Shown one piece after another: positions 1 through 14,821 of a stretch of DNA of 64,000 nt. Under the pieces are notes generated by a model. That model did not search any database, was not told the DNA's origin, and saw only the letters and a list, made by a program, of their open reading frames with translations. Location of the stretch: NCBI GenBank assembly GCA_012295275.1, contig CM022672.1, forward strand, positions 29,727,732 to 29,791,731, read 5' to 3'. Each line of letters begins with the position of its first letter. Within the stretch, counting starts at the first letter, position 1. This DNA is from Chrysomallon squamiferum (lineage: Eukaryota; Mollusca; Gastropoda; Neomphalida; Peltospiridae). The position numbers and the translations under genes are program-made.

Positions 1-600
1 AGAACATAGGTAAGTGTTGTACACAGACGTATCATGTTAAATAAGGATACAAAGGTTTATGGTGTTAATTTACAATACTGGAATATGAGTACATATTGTT
101 ACATTGTACAAATCTTCTTTGTGTTAAATAAGGATACTGGAACATAGATATATATTGTTGTCTTGTAAAAACACAATCGTTTTAAGTCACCATATCGTAA
201 CATAGATATATATTGTTATGTTGTACAGACTTATCATGTTAAATAAGGATACTAGAACATAAATATATATTGATATATTGTATAAAAAATCATCCTGTTC
301 TATAACCACTGAGTAGCATATCAATATTGTAATACTGTAGAAAGCTTCATAAAGTTAAATAACCATAGTGGAACATAAATACATATTGTTATATTATACA
401 AAAGTTAACCATACTCGAATATAAATATGTACTGTAACAAGTAAATAACGGTAGAAAGGTTTATCGTGTTAATTCACAATACTGGAATATAAATATATAT
501 AGTTACATTGAACAAATGTTCATCGTGTTGAATAAGGATACTGGAACGCAGATATATATTGTAAAAACACCATCGTTTTAAAAGACCACACCGTAATAAA
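1..600. repeat. ~60-bp AT-rich minisatellite, degenerate
   Basis: About ten imperfect copies of a ~58-60 bp unit are read by eye. The unit contains a TTATCGTGTTAAATAAGGAT-like half, then a GGAACATAAATATATATTG-like half. Copies differ by substitutions and small indels, so the array is old. A related block lies at 37,425-37,622 against the 3' end of the large LINE. No coding potential is visible. The left end is outside the window. Confidence 0.8.
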
Positions 601-606
601 GATATA

Positions 607-1181
607 CTGTGGTGCCTTGACTTCCGGCTGCATTTTCTGTTTTGAGTTACGAGTCAAACTCCGAGTTACGAGCCAGCTTTAGATACGCCGTCGGTAGTTT
701 GGAAAACTAAGAACAAAACATCCGGCTAGCATCCCGCGTTTCACTCGTTTCCTTGACGTGGTGATCTGATCGTTAAAGCATCTGTGTTGTGTTCTGCTCG
801 CGATTTGTGCAGTGTTTTGCCAAACTTCCTTTTTCTGACCATGGATCCTACGAAAGTGAGTTCAAAATACTGAAAATACACTTAGCTAGGCACTACGAGC
901 GTAGTACTTCTACGATATGTACCATGATGCACAAGTCGATACACGCTATAACTCTGGTCAAAGGTGTTCAAATAATGTCTTATCTCCGAGATAGATGCAC
1001 TTTACAAAGCCATTTTATTTGTTTATATCCTCTTTTCATTGTTTTTTATGCAATATTTCTGTTTTATAAATACATTTTTTCTTAGTTAATTTCATTTGGG
1101 AAAACTGATTTGGAATACGAACAAATTGAGTCACGAGGTCACTCACGGAACGAGCTAAACTCTTAAGTCAAGGTACCACTG
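607..1181 (+). mobile_element. Tigger-type (pogo/CENP-B family) DNA transposon, internally deleted
   Basis: The ends are imperfect terminal inverted repeats: CTGTGGTGCCTTGACTT on the left, and the complement of AAGTCAAGGTACCACTG on the right. TA dinucleotides flank both ends (605-606 and 1182-1183), as expected for the Tc1/mariner/pogo superfamily. Inside, on the plus strand, a start-like MDPTKVSSK and a downstream RHYERSTSTICTM resemble the N-terminal CENP-B-type helix-turn-helix of Tigger transposases. The lysine-rich part between them is missing compared with the copy at 7128-7847. It is a nonautonomous relic. Confidence 0.8.
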
Positions 1182-1194
1182 TATTTAGAAATTA

Positions 1195-1300
1195 AGAACT
1201 TAAATGAAACAACAATACAACAACAACAACACAACATGAGATAATAATAATAAAAATAAAATTAATAATAATAATAAAACCAATTCAGCTAGATAAAGAA
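1195..1300. repeat. (AAC)n/(AAT)n low-complexity tract
   Basis: Short runs of CAA and AAT trinucleotides between the Tigger relic and the 3' end of the sulfotransferase-like gene. Poly(A)-signal-like AATAAA strings occur but are not informative in such AT-rich sequence. Confidence 0.7.
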
Positions 1301-1313
1301 CATATAGATATAT

Positions 1314-2535
1314 TTACACTTTTATTAGTTTTTGCTTAGACTTTGAATCTTCAATTCTGGTTTTACTTTCGTCATGATGATCCTTGAGCATTTTCAGATG
1401 ATACTGCCTCACAACATCAACCAACGGAATCTCTTCCATTGTCATAAGTCTGCAGTCTGTGGCGGTCACGTCAAATTTCGGACTCCACTTGCTTTCCTTC
1501 ACGTGCAAGCGTTCACTCTCGTTTAATTTACGTGAACAGAAGGTACGCACCTGGCGACGAATTGTTTGGAATGTGTGAACTTCATCAAAGAAATTAGGTC
1601 CGTGTTCGAAAACCTTACGCCAGAACAATTTGTAAAAATGATTGTAAACTGCATAGTCAACCCGTGCAAATTTTTGATACCGATAGCGATCTTCGGGTGA
1701 AAAATAATAATCTTGTTTTTTCAAAGCGTTTGCTGTGATGTAAATAATGTCTTTCATTTTCCAGCATAGAACGCGACGAAGTAGTACAACAGATTCATCG
1801 AAATATTCTACAATTAAAACAAGATCAAGGTCATTCTCTAACTGTTTTATGAACCTCAAATAATCAGCTTCATCAGAGTTTTTCAGTTTGCTTGGATCGT
1901 AACCCAAATCTACAGACATTCGGTTATTGGTAAATGAATACACTGGGTTACTGGGTTCGTGTAAAAGTGGATTCTGTAGGTAAGTTGATATTGGATTTTC
2001 AGCAGTTAATTTTCACTAGATAAGATGTTGGGTATACAGTCTTATAGTACATGAATGCTGAAACCATCTGATCAAATGGATCACGTAACACTGCTATATA
2101 TTTGGTATCTAAAGGAAAGTAGTTTGATATCACTTGTTTGTTAAAGATCACGTGATTACACAGTATGTCATATTTTCCATTGTGAACCGGTGGAAGTACA
2201 TCTGTGGATAAAAGAGTTCGAGTTTGGCTGATCACATTTCTATTTCGAGGAGTAGCAAAAGTCAGGTTCCGTGAAAGACCGAAACGAACAATAATATTCA
2301 TAATAGTTGTACTGGCAGCTTTGTGCACCTTAATGAACACAACGTGCCGAACATCAGAACTGTTTTCTCTTGTTGTGATACTGCAAAAATTGGACTGTCG
2401 AGTTATTAAGCCTATAGAAGAAAGTTCTTCTTTGAAAGATAACGCTAAAAATGCTGATTTGTTGTATCCAATGAGTAAAACGAATAATATACATCCGACG
2501 ACGGCTAAGATGCCATTTGTCAAGCTGAAATACAT
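1314..2535 (-). CDS. Galactose-3-O-sulfotransferase-like protein, interrupted by one frameshift
   Basis: The family (Gal-3-O-sulfotransferase, Golgi type II membrane enzymes) transfers sulfate from PAPS to the 3-hydroxyl of galactose on glycolipids or glycans. From the Met at 2535, residues ~8-23 form a hydrophobic signal anchor. Residues ~66-79 (VFIKVHKAASTTIM) match the 5'-phosphosulfate loop. Residues ~147-162 (IAVLRDPFDQMVSAFMYY) match the 3'-phosphate-binding motif. This frame stops at 1999. The homologous continuation (ENPISTYLQNP..., then NNRMSVDLGYD, then a Trp/Tyr/Arg-rich C-terminal half) runs in a second frame to a stop at 1314, so one indel near 2005-2015 separates them. Upstream Leu/Phe codons come from a (AAT)n/poly(A) tract and are not real. 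A polypyrimidine tract ending in CAG just inside the Met (exon from 2524) could instead be a splice acceptor, with the true start further upstream. It could be a pseudogene, or the indel could be an assembly error. Confidence 0.8.
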
Positions 2536-2557
2536 AAAAAAAAAAAAAAAAAAAAAA

Positions 2558-2598
<41 letters not shown>

Positions 2599-2610
2599 CA
2601 ACAACAACAA
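2536..2610. repeat. poly(A) + (AAT)n + (AAC)n microsatellite
   Basis: About 24 A residues followed by AAT then AAC repeats, abutting the 5' edge of the sulfotransferase-like exon. On the minus strand the T run could serve as a polypyrimidine tract for the CAG at 2525-2527. Confidence 0.85.
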
Positions 2611-2639
2611 AATTTAAAATAAATAAATAAAATAAAACT

Positions 2640-4210
2640 GAATTTTATTGTTTTCTAAGAAGGAACCATGCGGAAACATGGGCAAGATAGACTCATACAA
2701 GCAGCGATCACATTAACTCATGACTGACACACACACGCACGCACACGCTCATTTACACAAGGAACATGAAAAAAAACACTCATACACAGGTATGTTACCC
2801 TCACATACATACACATACATACACACACTCAAACATAATGCACAAAACCATTCACAAACGGGCATGCAGATGCAGTTAAAAAGCGAAGATACTCTCTATC
2901 TGCCCTGATAATAAATGTTACTAATTTAATATTAACTGATAAAGAATTAAAATCAGGTTATTATTACTAAATCATGGAGTATAATTAGTAACGTTTACAA
3001 TTTTTCTAACAATATCTAATACGTTTTCAAATAAAGTCTGTAATGACGGCGATCTTCATAAACGAGATCTTATAGCGCCAGTTCATCTAATAACAACATT
3101 ATTTCATATAATTTGTTGTTTATTTTTCTTATTTTTTTATGAATGAGATAGCAAAACATTTCGCCAACGAATTATAAATGAGTCAACATATACCACCGTA
3201 TGTGCACAGATAGAAGATTTCAGAGAAACAGACATATACGTGTAAAACATATAAGTAAACATAAACTGAAATCATGAGTGTAAAGAAGAAGAAGAAGAAG
3301 AAGAAGAAACAATAATAATAATAATAATAATTTCTTTAGTAATGAATTACTGTCCTGTAGGGCATTGGAATATCTTCAGTTTAAATACCTGATACAATTA
3401 AAAAGTATCAATAATGTAAAAATATGAAAATAGTATTTTACCGTGATCGGCAAAAATGACGAAACACCATCTTCCAGTATTTTGGCACCTGAAAATAAAT
3501 ATTAAGTCATAAGAAAAAAATGTATACCTCTATTTCAGATTATTTGACATCTGCCGAGCAAACGATGTATCAGACATTGAATGATGAATGAACACCCGAA
3601 CAAACAATCAGTGAATGAGTAAACAGTGATCAAATAAAGAACAAATTAAAGCTGGATAATTCATTATTAGCTGTAAATAATATGTTAGTTTGTGTATTAA
3701 TTTTATTTTTTATTTTGTTACTGTTGTAGTGATGATATGCAATAAAAATCCTGTTCATAACACTTTCATCGATAGCGATATGGATCATCAAGAAAATATA
3801 TCTTTACCATCAATACTCTGGATAAACCAGTTTGCTGTGATGTATTCTGTTACTTTTAGCTATATAACAAAAGTACTATGCAGTGAAACTCAGGACGAAA
3901 TACAGAGAAGAATACTGGAAGAAGTGGCTGACGTTTCAGGGTTGCCTGATTTATTAAGATAATGTTTTGACAGATTACAATATTTTTATATATTTTGCAA
4001 AGACCAATTATATCTGTCAGTGAAAAGTAAACATTTTGTGTGAAATATATCGTGACAGATCTAAATGATCAGTTCCATGTATATAACTGAAGCATTCTAA
4101 TAATGCAACATCTCATATTGCACCAGTGAGGGCTGGATTCTCAAATAACTAAAACTTAGTAGAGATACTTAGGAAGTATCTATCTGTCGTATGTTTGCAT
4201 GATACTACGA
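2640..4210. other. Intergenic sequence, no gene recognised
   Basis: AT-rich sequence. A CA-rich patch lies at 2725-2830 and a (GAA)n(AAT)n tract at ~3284-3332. A 90-codon open frame at 3690-3962 (plus) has no motif, homology or splice context I recognise. I see no tRNA, SINE or convincing exon here. Confidence 0.6.
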
Positions 4211-4258
4211 GTGATACAGAGATTCTGTAGCAAAACTTTCCACAACGTTCACAACATG

Positions 4259-6240
4259 TGACGTCATTCAGTGGGATCATAGATGGAGAAATGTTTTGTA
4301 AAGTTTTTTTTCAAAAACTATTTCATTAATATTATTTCCCGAGCTAAGGAATTGTCAAGACATTTAACATTATAATGTTTCCGTTCTTGCTGTTGGATCT
4401 CTGTCTATTTGTCTGTGTGTCCAACTATCTTTCTCAATTTTATTTCTGACCATTACTTTCTACAAGTCTCAGTACCGGCCCTGTCACCCTCCTCTTAGAT
4501 TATTGTGAATGAGTCCCTTGTTCAAACTAACCTGAGCGTGCACAGTAAACAAAACACAAAACATTATCTCTAATTCCACAGACGTACTAAGTTTAATATG
4601 TAGTCACGATTTTAGTATTTCGAGTAATTATTTTGTTTTCTTTGTTTTAACTTGCCAGTTATCTTCCTGCTACTTCTATATTCATTATTTATTAATATAT
4701 ATTTTAATCTATTTGTTTATTTCTGTTTTTCTTTATTTATTATCAACATCAAATCAATATATCACAATAATAATTTTATTTATATAGTGATGTATAATAT
4801 TTATGTCCGTTGTTTGCACGTGTGAATGAGACAGGGATACATAAGTACATACTTTATATAGATATCGAAGTTGTTGTTATTGTTCTTGTTACGTTAAAAC
4901 TCGTGTCTGTGTGTGTATGTGTATGCGCATGTTTGAAAGTGATTTGTATTGTAAGCTATTTTATAAAGATGACGTCACAATATTTATTCTTAGCACCGCA
5001 AACATCATATATACCTGTTTATAGGTTACGAAGTGTTAGAAAACAAAAATTAAATCGAACAGATTAAATAAATAAATAAATAATCACCACAAAATCAAGT
5101 AAATTGAAATAGAACATGATAATAAAAATAAAAATAAAATAAAATGGTTTAAAATAAAGACTTGAATAGAACAGATATTAATAAAATACATTAAGAGAGA
5201 ATAAAATAAAATACAAATATGGATTGACAGTATTTGCTTTTCATTAAGTTTTAGATAAGTTTTATATATTCTCTCGTTGTATAACAATATAAAAATAAAC
5301 AATTATATTGTGTAATACTAATTTTTTTATATATATGTTTCAGTACTGCTATGATAACGGTACTTTATAACCCTTATATTAATAAGGCAAAATATGATCT
5401 CTCACTCTGTAAAATTGTATGTGATATTCGTTATTAGATACCATATTATTTTGCTGCAAACAAGCATATTTGCAAAAAAAAAAATGTCCTAACCCAAAAA
5501 TCGAATATTCGTCAATGGAAAAAACCCATTAAAATGAACAGAACGGATATTTTTGCAGAAGTAACGAACATTCAAAGATTGTAAAAACAAGAAAATCCAC
5601 ATTAGCCTCACCTGTAATTTTCACCTGTAGACGACAGAAACACAGTTTAACACTTGATGGTCCAAAATACAGATAACAAGGAGCTCAGGAAACATCTGTC
5701 TATATTTCAGCGCGTGATTTCATTTTCTACGGAAAGCCTGCTTTGACATTTTTTCCCCACTGACTTTTCGCAGGGAAGCTTTGCGTAACTGGGGTATGAA
5801 ACGACAAAGTGTCAGTTTAAGAAAATTAGCATTTTGTTCCATTGTCATGTCTGTATAAAAAGAGAGATAACTACTAGAGCTGTTTGAATTTTCCTGATGT
5901 CATTACGAATATCCATTACAAGCCTGTTTGTCATATACATTTTCTTTTTTTCTATTTGTTATACTTAGTTTACAATTTTATACATTAGCATTTTACACTG
6001 ATTTAGTTTCATATTTTTTCTTTCTTATCATTTTTAGCCCTTTATTCTTTTGGTATTATCCTGGGGTTTTGGTTTAGAGTCTAGCCATGTGAGTCTTGGT
6101 GTTAACATATTGCTATCGGTTCTAAGTAATCCTCTGACTCATTTCCTCTGATTGCAGGAAAGTCGTACAATCGTCAACGTCGTTTGCATTAACGTAAGGT
6201 CGATCATGATATTTGAATGTTGTAACTTTATTTCCCTTAT

Positions 6241-6334
<94 letters not shown>

Positions 6335-6539
6335 TTCTCTCTCTCTCTTTCTTTTTCTAAATCAGTAAATAAAATCATTTGCTATAGTTTTGCAACACTC
6401 TTAATTAATTAGTAAATTATATAGTATTCGTAGTAATTGTAAGAACAGTATAGCCATAATCGTTAACTAATTAATTAATTACGTAACCGGTCATATTTTA
6501 CAGTTTTGTCAGAAAACTTTAGACAACATCAACATCATG
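4259..6539 (+). repeat. Macrosatellite unit 1 (diverged left-edge copy)
   Basis: Homologous to the inner units along its length but with many substitutions. The TATA position reads GGGGTATGAAACG (~5790), so the box is lost. The (CT)n tract is at ~6245-6331. The array's left boundary lies just upstream, near 4215. Confidence 0.85.
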
Positions 6540-8248
6540 TGACGTCATTCAGTGGGATCATAGCAGGAGAGAAGTTTTGTAAAGTTTTTCTTTTCAAAAA
6601 CTATTTCATTAATATTATTTCCCGAGCTAAGAAATCGACAAGACATTTAACACTATAATGTTTTCATTCTTGCTGTTGGATCTCTCTATATATGTCTGTG
6701 TGTCCAACTATCTTTCTCAGTTTTATTTCTGACCATTACTTTCTACAAGTCTCAGTATCGGCCCTGTCACCCTCGTCTTAGAGCATTGTGAAGGAGTCTC
6801 TTGTTCGAACTAATCTGAGCGTGCACAGTAAACAAAAGACAAAACATAATCTCTAACCCCACCGAGGTACTAACTTTAATATGTAGTCACGTTTTTAGTA
6901 TTTCAACTAATTCTTTTGTTTTCTTTGTTTTAACTTGCCAATTCTCTTGCTCTTACTTCTATAGTCATTATTTATTTATTTGTTTATGTTTGAATTATTT
7001 TATTTATTCGAATGCTTTCCTTGATTTATTATCAACATCGAATCAATATATCATAATAATAACTTTATTTGTGTAGTGATGTATAACATTTATGTTCGTT
7101 GTTTGCACGTAAATCTTACTTCATATACACAAGTACCTTAACAGCGAGTTTAATTCGTTCCGTGTCCCAGCCCGTAACTCAATTTGCTTGTATATCAAAT
7201 CAATTTTTCCAAATGAAATTAATTGAAATACCATTAATCCGTTCCAGCCCCGAAAACCACCCAACTTTTTGGTAACTTGTTTTTAAATAAGAACAATGTA
7301 TTTATAAATGATAAATGCTGTATAAAAACAAAACAAAAGATAATATAAAGAAATAAATTGCTTTTGTAAAATGTATTTATCTTGGAGATCGGACTAATTA
7401 TTTTAACGCTTTTGGCTGGAGTTCAAGCCTTTATCGTCTCCTTCTGCTTCAGTATGGTACATATCGTAGAAGTACAACGCTCGTACTGCCTAGACAAGTC
7501 GTCTAAACGCACACCTCTCTCATGTTTGTCTATGATTTCATGCTTTAATTCAATGGACATCATCCACTTCTTCTTCTTAGCACTGTCCTTTGCACTCACT
7601 TTCTTACGATCCATGGTAAGAAAAACGAAATTTGGCAAAATACAGCACAAAACGCGAGCACAGCGCAACGTGAATTAAACGAGTTACTCGCGCGATGCTG
7701 GCCGGATGTTGTATTGTTCGTTGCGCCAATTGGCGGCGGCGTATCTGAAGGTCGCTCGTAACTCGGATTTTGGCTTGCAATTCAAAGGAAAAATTCGATC
7801 AATCGACTGCTGGTATCTCAGAACACTCGTAAGTCAAGGTACCACTGTATTTATATATCGAAGTTGTTATTTTCTTCTTATGTTAAACTTCGTGTGCGTG
7901 TGTGCGTGAGTGTGTGCGGACATGTGTGTGAAAGTTATTTGTATTGTAAACTGTTTTAGATAGATGATGTCACAATATTTATTTTCCGCACTTTAAACAT
8001 CATATCTCTGTGCTTATAGGTTATGAAGTGTTAGAAAACTGAAATTAAATTGAACATATAAATAAATAAATCAGTAAATAAAAACATTTGCTATAGTATT
8101 GCAACGCCCTTAATTAACAATTAAATTATCTAGCATTCGTAGTAATAGTAAGAACAGTATAGTCATATTCATGAACTAATTAATTAATAACGTAACCGAT
8201 CATAGTTTACAGTTTTGTAAGAAAACTGTCGACAACTTTAACATATTG
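6540..8248 (+). repeat. Macrosatellite unit 2: internal deletion plus Tigger insertion
   Basis: Only 1709 bp although it contains a 720-bp Tigger insertion (7128-7847). The segment that in other units spans the poly(A) tract through the TATA box, (TA)n and (CT)n is missing. The join falls in AAATAAATAAA-like sequence near 8060-8075, which occurs on both sides of the missing part in other units, consistent with deletion between short direct repeats. Confidence 0.85.
7128..7847 (-). mobile_element. Tigger-type DNA transposon with partial transposase
   Basis: Terminal inverted repeats are a degenerate CACAAGTACCTTAAC on the left and the complement of AAGTCAAGGTACCACTG on the right. TA sits immediately outside both ends (7126-7127 and 7848-7849). 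The minus-strand frame starting at the Met at 7614 encodes MDRKKVSAKDSAKKKK, then IELKHEIIDKHERG and RQYERCTSTICTI, the CENP-B/Psq helix-turn-helix DNA-binding region of Tigger transposases. It stops after ~64 residues. The DDE catalytic domain is absent, so this is a nonautonomous copy. It is inserted in macrosatellite unit 2. Confidence 0.85.
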
Positions 8249-8830
8249 TGACGTCATTCAGTTGGAGTATAGCAGGAATAAAGTTTTGTAAAGTTATTTT
8301 AATAACTATTTCATTAATGTTATTTCCCGAGCTAAGAAATTGTCAAGACATTTAACACTATAATGTTTCCGTTCTTGCTGTTGGATCTCTGTCTATATGT
8401 CTGTGTGTCCAACTATCTTTCTCAATTTTATTTCTGACCATTAATTTCTACAAGTCTCAGTATCGGTCCTGTCACCCTCCTCTTAGATTATTGTGAATGA
8501 GTCCCTTGTTCGAACTGACCTGAGCGTGAACAGTAAACAAAACACAAACATAATCTCTAATCCCACTGAGGTATTAAATTTAATATGTAGTCACGATTTT
8601 AGTATTTCGAGTAATTTAATTTATTTGTTTATTTCTGTTTTCCTTTACTTATTATCAACATCAAATCAATATATCACAATAATAACTTTATTTATGTAGT
8701 GATGTATAATATTTATGTTCGTTGTTTGCACGTGTGAATGAGACAGGGATACATAAGTACATAATTTATATAGATATCGAAGTTGTTGTTATTGTTCATG
8801 TTATGCTAAAACTCGTGTGTGTGTGTGTGT

Positions 8831-8867
<37 letters not shown>

Positions 8868-10122
8868 TGATTTGTATTGTACGCTATTTTATAAAGATGA
8901 CGTCACATTATTTATTCTTAGCACATATATATCTGCTTACATGTTACGAAATGTTAGAAAATTAAAATTAAATCGAACATATAAAACAAACATATAAATA
9001 AATAAATAAATAACCACCTCAAAATAAAGTAAATTGAAATAGAACAGGATAATAAAAATTGAAGTCAAATAAAATGGTTTAAAATAAAGTGTTCAATAGA
9101 TATTAATAAAATACATTAAAAAAGAATAAAATAAAATACAAATATGGATTGACAATATTTACTTTTCATTAACTTTTAGATAACTTTTATATAAGCTCTC
9201 GTTCTATAACAATATAAAAATAAACTATTATATTGTGTAATGTTATTTCTTTTATATATTTCAGTACTGCTATGATAACGGTACTTTATAGCCTTTATAT
9301 TGAAAAAGCGAAATATGATCTCTCACTCTGTAAAATTGTATGTGATATTCGTAATTAGATACCATATTATTTTGCTGCAAACAAGCATATTTGCACACAA
9401 ACAAATGTCCTAACCCAAAAGTCGAATATTCTTCAATGTAAAAAACCCATTAAAATGAACAGAACGGATATTTTTGCAGATGTAAAGAAAATTCAAAGAT
9501 TGTAAAAACAAGAAAATCCACATTACCCTCACCTGTGATTTTCACCTGTAGACGACAGAAGCACAGTTTAAGACTTGATGATCCAAACTATACATAAGAA
9601 GAACCTCAAAAAACGTCAATCTATATTTCAGTGCGTGATTTTCTTTTCTACGGATAGCCTTCTTTGACATTTTCTCCCCACTGACTTTTCACATAGAAGA
9701 TTTACGTAACTGGGGTATAAAAGGCTAAAGTGTCATTCTAAGAAAATTCTTATTTTGTTGGCACATTGTCATGTTTGTATTAAAAGGCAAAAAACTACAA
9801 GAGCTGTTTGAATTTACCTGAAGCTATTATGAATATCCATTACAAGCCTGTTTGTCATATCTATATATATATTGTTTCTATTTGTTATACTTAGATTACA
9901 ATTTTATACATCAGCATTTTACACTGAGTTGGTTTCATATTTTTTCTTTAGAGTCTAGCCATCTGAGTCCTGGTGTTACCACATTGTTATCGATTCTAAG
10001 TAATCCTCTGACTCATTTTCAATGATTGCAAGAAAGTCGTAGGATAGTCAACGTCGTTTCCATTAACGTAAGGTCGATCTTAACATTTCAGTGTTGTAAC
10101 TTTATTTCCATTATTTATAACA

Positions 10123-10212
<90 letters not shown>

Positions 10213-10409
10213 GTTTTTCTAAATAAATAAAACAGTAAATAAAAACATTTCCTATAGTATTGCAACACCCTTAATTAATAAGTAAATTATATAGTATTCG
10301 TAGTAATTGTAAGAACAGTATAGCCATAATCGTTAACTAATTAATTAATTACGTAACCGGTCATATTTTACAGTTTTGTCAGAAAACTTTAGACAACATC
10401 AACATCATG
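8249..10409 (+). repeat. Macrosatellite unit 3 (left transition copy)
   Basis: Complete unit, moderately diverged from the inner copies in its first half and almost identical in its second half. TATAAAAGG is at 9716 and (CT)n at ~10124-10210. A GT-repeat patch (~8816-8865) is longer than in other units. Confidence 0.88.
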
Positions 10410-12328
10410 TGACGTCATTCAGTGGGATCATAGCAGGAGAGAAGTTTGGTAAAGTTATTTTTAATAACTATTTCATTAATATTATTTCCCGAGCTAAGAA
10501 TTTGTCAAGATATTTAACACTATAATGTTTTCGTTCTTGCTGTTGGATCTCTCTCTATTTGTCTGTGTGTCCAACTGTCTTTCTCAATTTTATTTCTGAC
10601 CATTACCTTCTACAACTCTCAGTACCGGCCCTGTCACCCTCCTCTTAGATTATTGTGAATGAGTCCCTTGTTCGAACTGACCTGAGCGTGCACAGTAAAC
10701 AAAAGACAAATCATAACCTCTGACCCCACTGAGGTACAAAATTTAATATGGAGTCACGTTTTTAGTATTTCAACTAATTCTTTTCTCTTCTTTGTTTTAA
10801 CTTGCCAATTCTCTTGCTCTTTCTTCTATATTCATTATTTATTAATTTATATTTTAATTTATTTGTTTATTTCTCTTTCTCTTGACTTATTACTATCAGA
10901 TCAATATATCACAATAATAAATTTATTTATGTAGTGATGTATAATATTTATGTTCGTTGTTCGCACGTGTGAATGAGTCAGGGATACAATAAGTACATAC
11001 TTTATATAGATATCGAAGTTGTTGTTATTGTTCTTGTTACGTTAAAACTCGTGTCTGTGTGTGTATGTGTATGCATGTGTATGAAGGTGATTTGTATTGT
11101 AAGCTATTTTATAAAGAGAACGTCACAATATTTATTCTAAGCACAGTAAACATCATATATATCTACTTATAGGTTACGAAGTGTTAGAAAACTAAAATTA
11201 AATCGAACATAAAAAAAAAAAAATAAACACCACAAAATGAAGTAAATTGAAATAGACAGGACAATAAAAATTAAAATCAAATAAAATGGTTTAAAATAAA
11301 GACTTGACTAGAACAGATATTAATAAAATACCTTAAAAAAGAATAAAATAAAATACAAATATGGATTGACAATATTTACTTTCCATTAACTTTTAGATAA
11401 CTTTTATATATTCTCTCGTTGTAAAACAATATAAAATAACAACAATTAGATTCCTTAATATTATGATTATATATATCAGTACTGCTATGATAACGGTACT
11501 TTATATCCTTTTATATTGATAAGGCGAAATATGATCTCTCACTCTGTCAAACTGTTCGTAATTAGATACAATATTATTTTGCTGCAAGCAAGCATATTTG
11601 CACACAAACAAATGTCCTAACCCAAAAGTCGAATATTCTTCAATGTAAAAAACCCATTAAAATGAACAGAACGGATATTTTTGCAGATGTAAAGAAAATT
11701 CAAAGATTGTAAAAACAAGAAAATCCACATTACCCTCACCTGTAATTTTCACCTGTAGACGACAGAAGCACAGTTTAAGACTTGATGATCCAAACTATAC
11801 ATAAGAAGAACCTCAAAAAACGTCAATCTATATTTCAGTGCGTGATTTTCTTTTCTACGGATAGCCTTCTTTGACATTTTCTCCCCACTGACTTTTCACA
11901 TAGAAGATTTACGTAACTGGGGTATAAAAGGCTAAAGTGTCATTCTAAGAAAATTCTTATTTTGTTGGCACATTGTCATGTTTGTATTAAAAGGCGAAAA
12001 ACTACAAGAGCTGTTTGAATTTACCTGAAGCTATTATGAATATCCATTACAAGCCTGTTTCTCATATATATATATATATATTGTTTCTATTTGTTATACT
12101 TAGATTACAATTTTATACATCAGCATTTTACACTGATTTGGTTTCATATTTTTCTTTAGAGTCTAGCCATCTGAGTCCTGGTGTTATCATATTGTTATCG
12201 ATTCTAAGTAATCCTCTGACTCATTTTCAATGATTGCAAGAAAGTCGTAGGATAGTCAACGTCGTGTCCATTAACGTAAGGTCGATCTTAACATTTCAGT
12301 GTTGTAACTTTATTTCCATTATTTATAA

Positions 12329-12380
<52 letters not shown>

Positions 12381-12577
12381 GTTTTTCTAAATAAATAAAA
12401 CAGTAAATAAAAACATTTCCTATAGTATTGCAACACCCTTAATTAATAAGTAAATTATATAGTATTCGTAGTAATTGTAAGAACAGTATAGCCATAATCG
12501 TTAACTAATTAATTAATTACGTAACCGGTCATATTTTACAGTTTTGTCAGAAAACTTTAGACAACATCAACATCATG
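10410..12577 (+). repeat. Macrosatellite unit 4 (type A)
   Basis: Type A private variants: GACCTGAGCGTGC, GACAAATCATAACC, TTACTATCAGATC, GTTCGCACG, TTATGATTATAT, AGATACAATATT, CACATAGAAG, TGAAGCTATT. TATAAAAGG is at 11923 and the short (CT)n at ~12332-12378. It shares these variants with unit 7. Confidence 0.9.

Positions 12578-14821
<2,244 letters not shown>

Noticed and set aside
2204-2617. 137-codon plus-strand frame
   Set aside because: It is the antisense shadow of the sulfotransferase-like exon ending in translated poly(A)/(AAT)n.
3690-3962. 90-codon plus-strand frame
   Set aside because: No recognisable domain, no splice or promoter context; expected by chance in sequence of this length.
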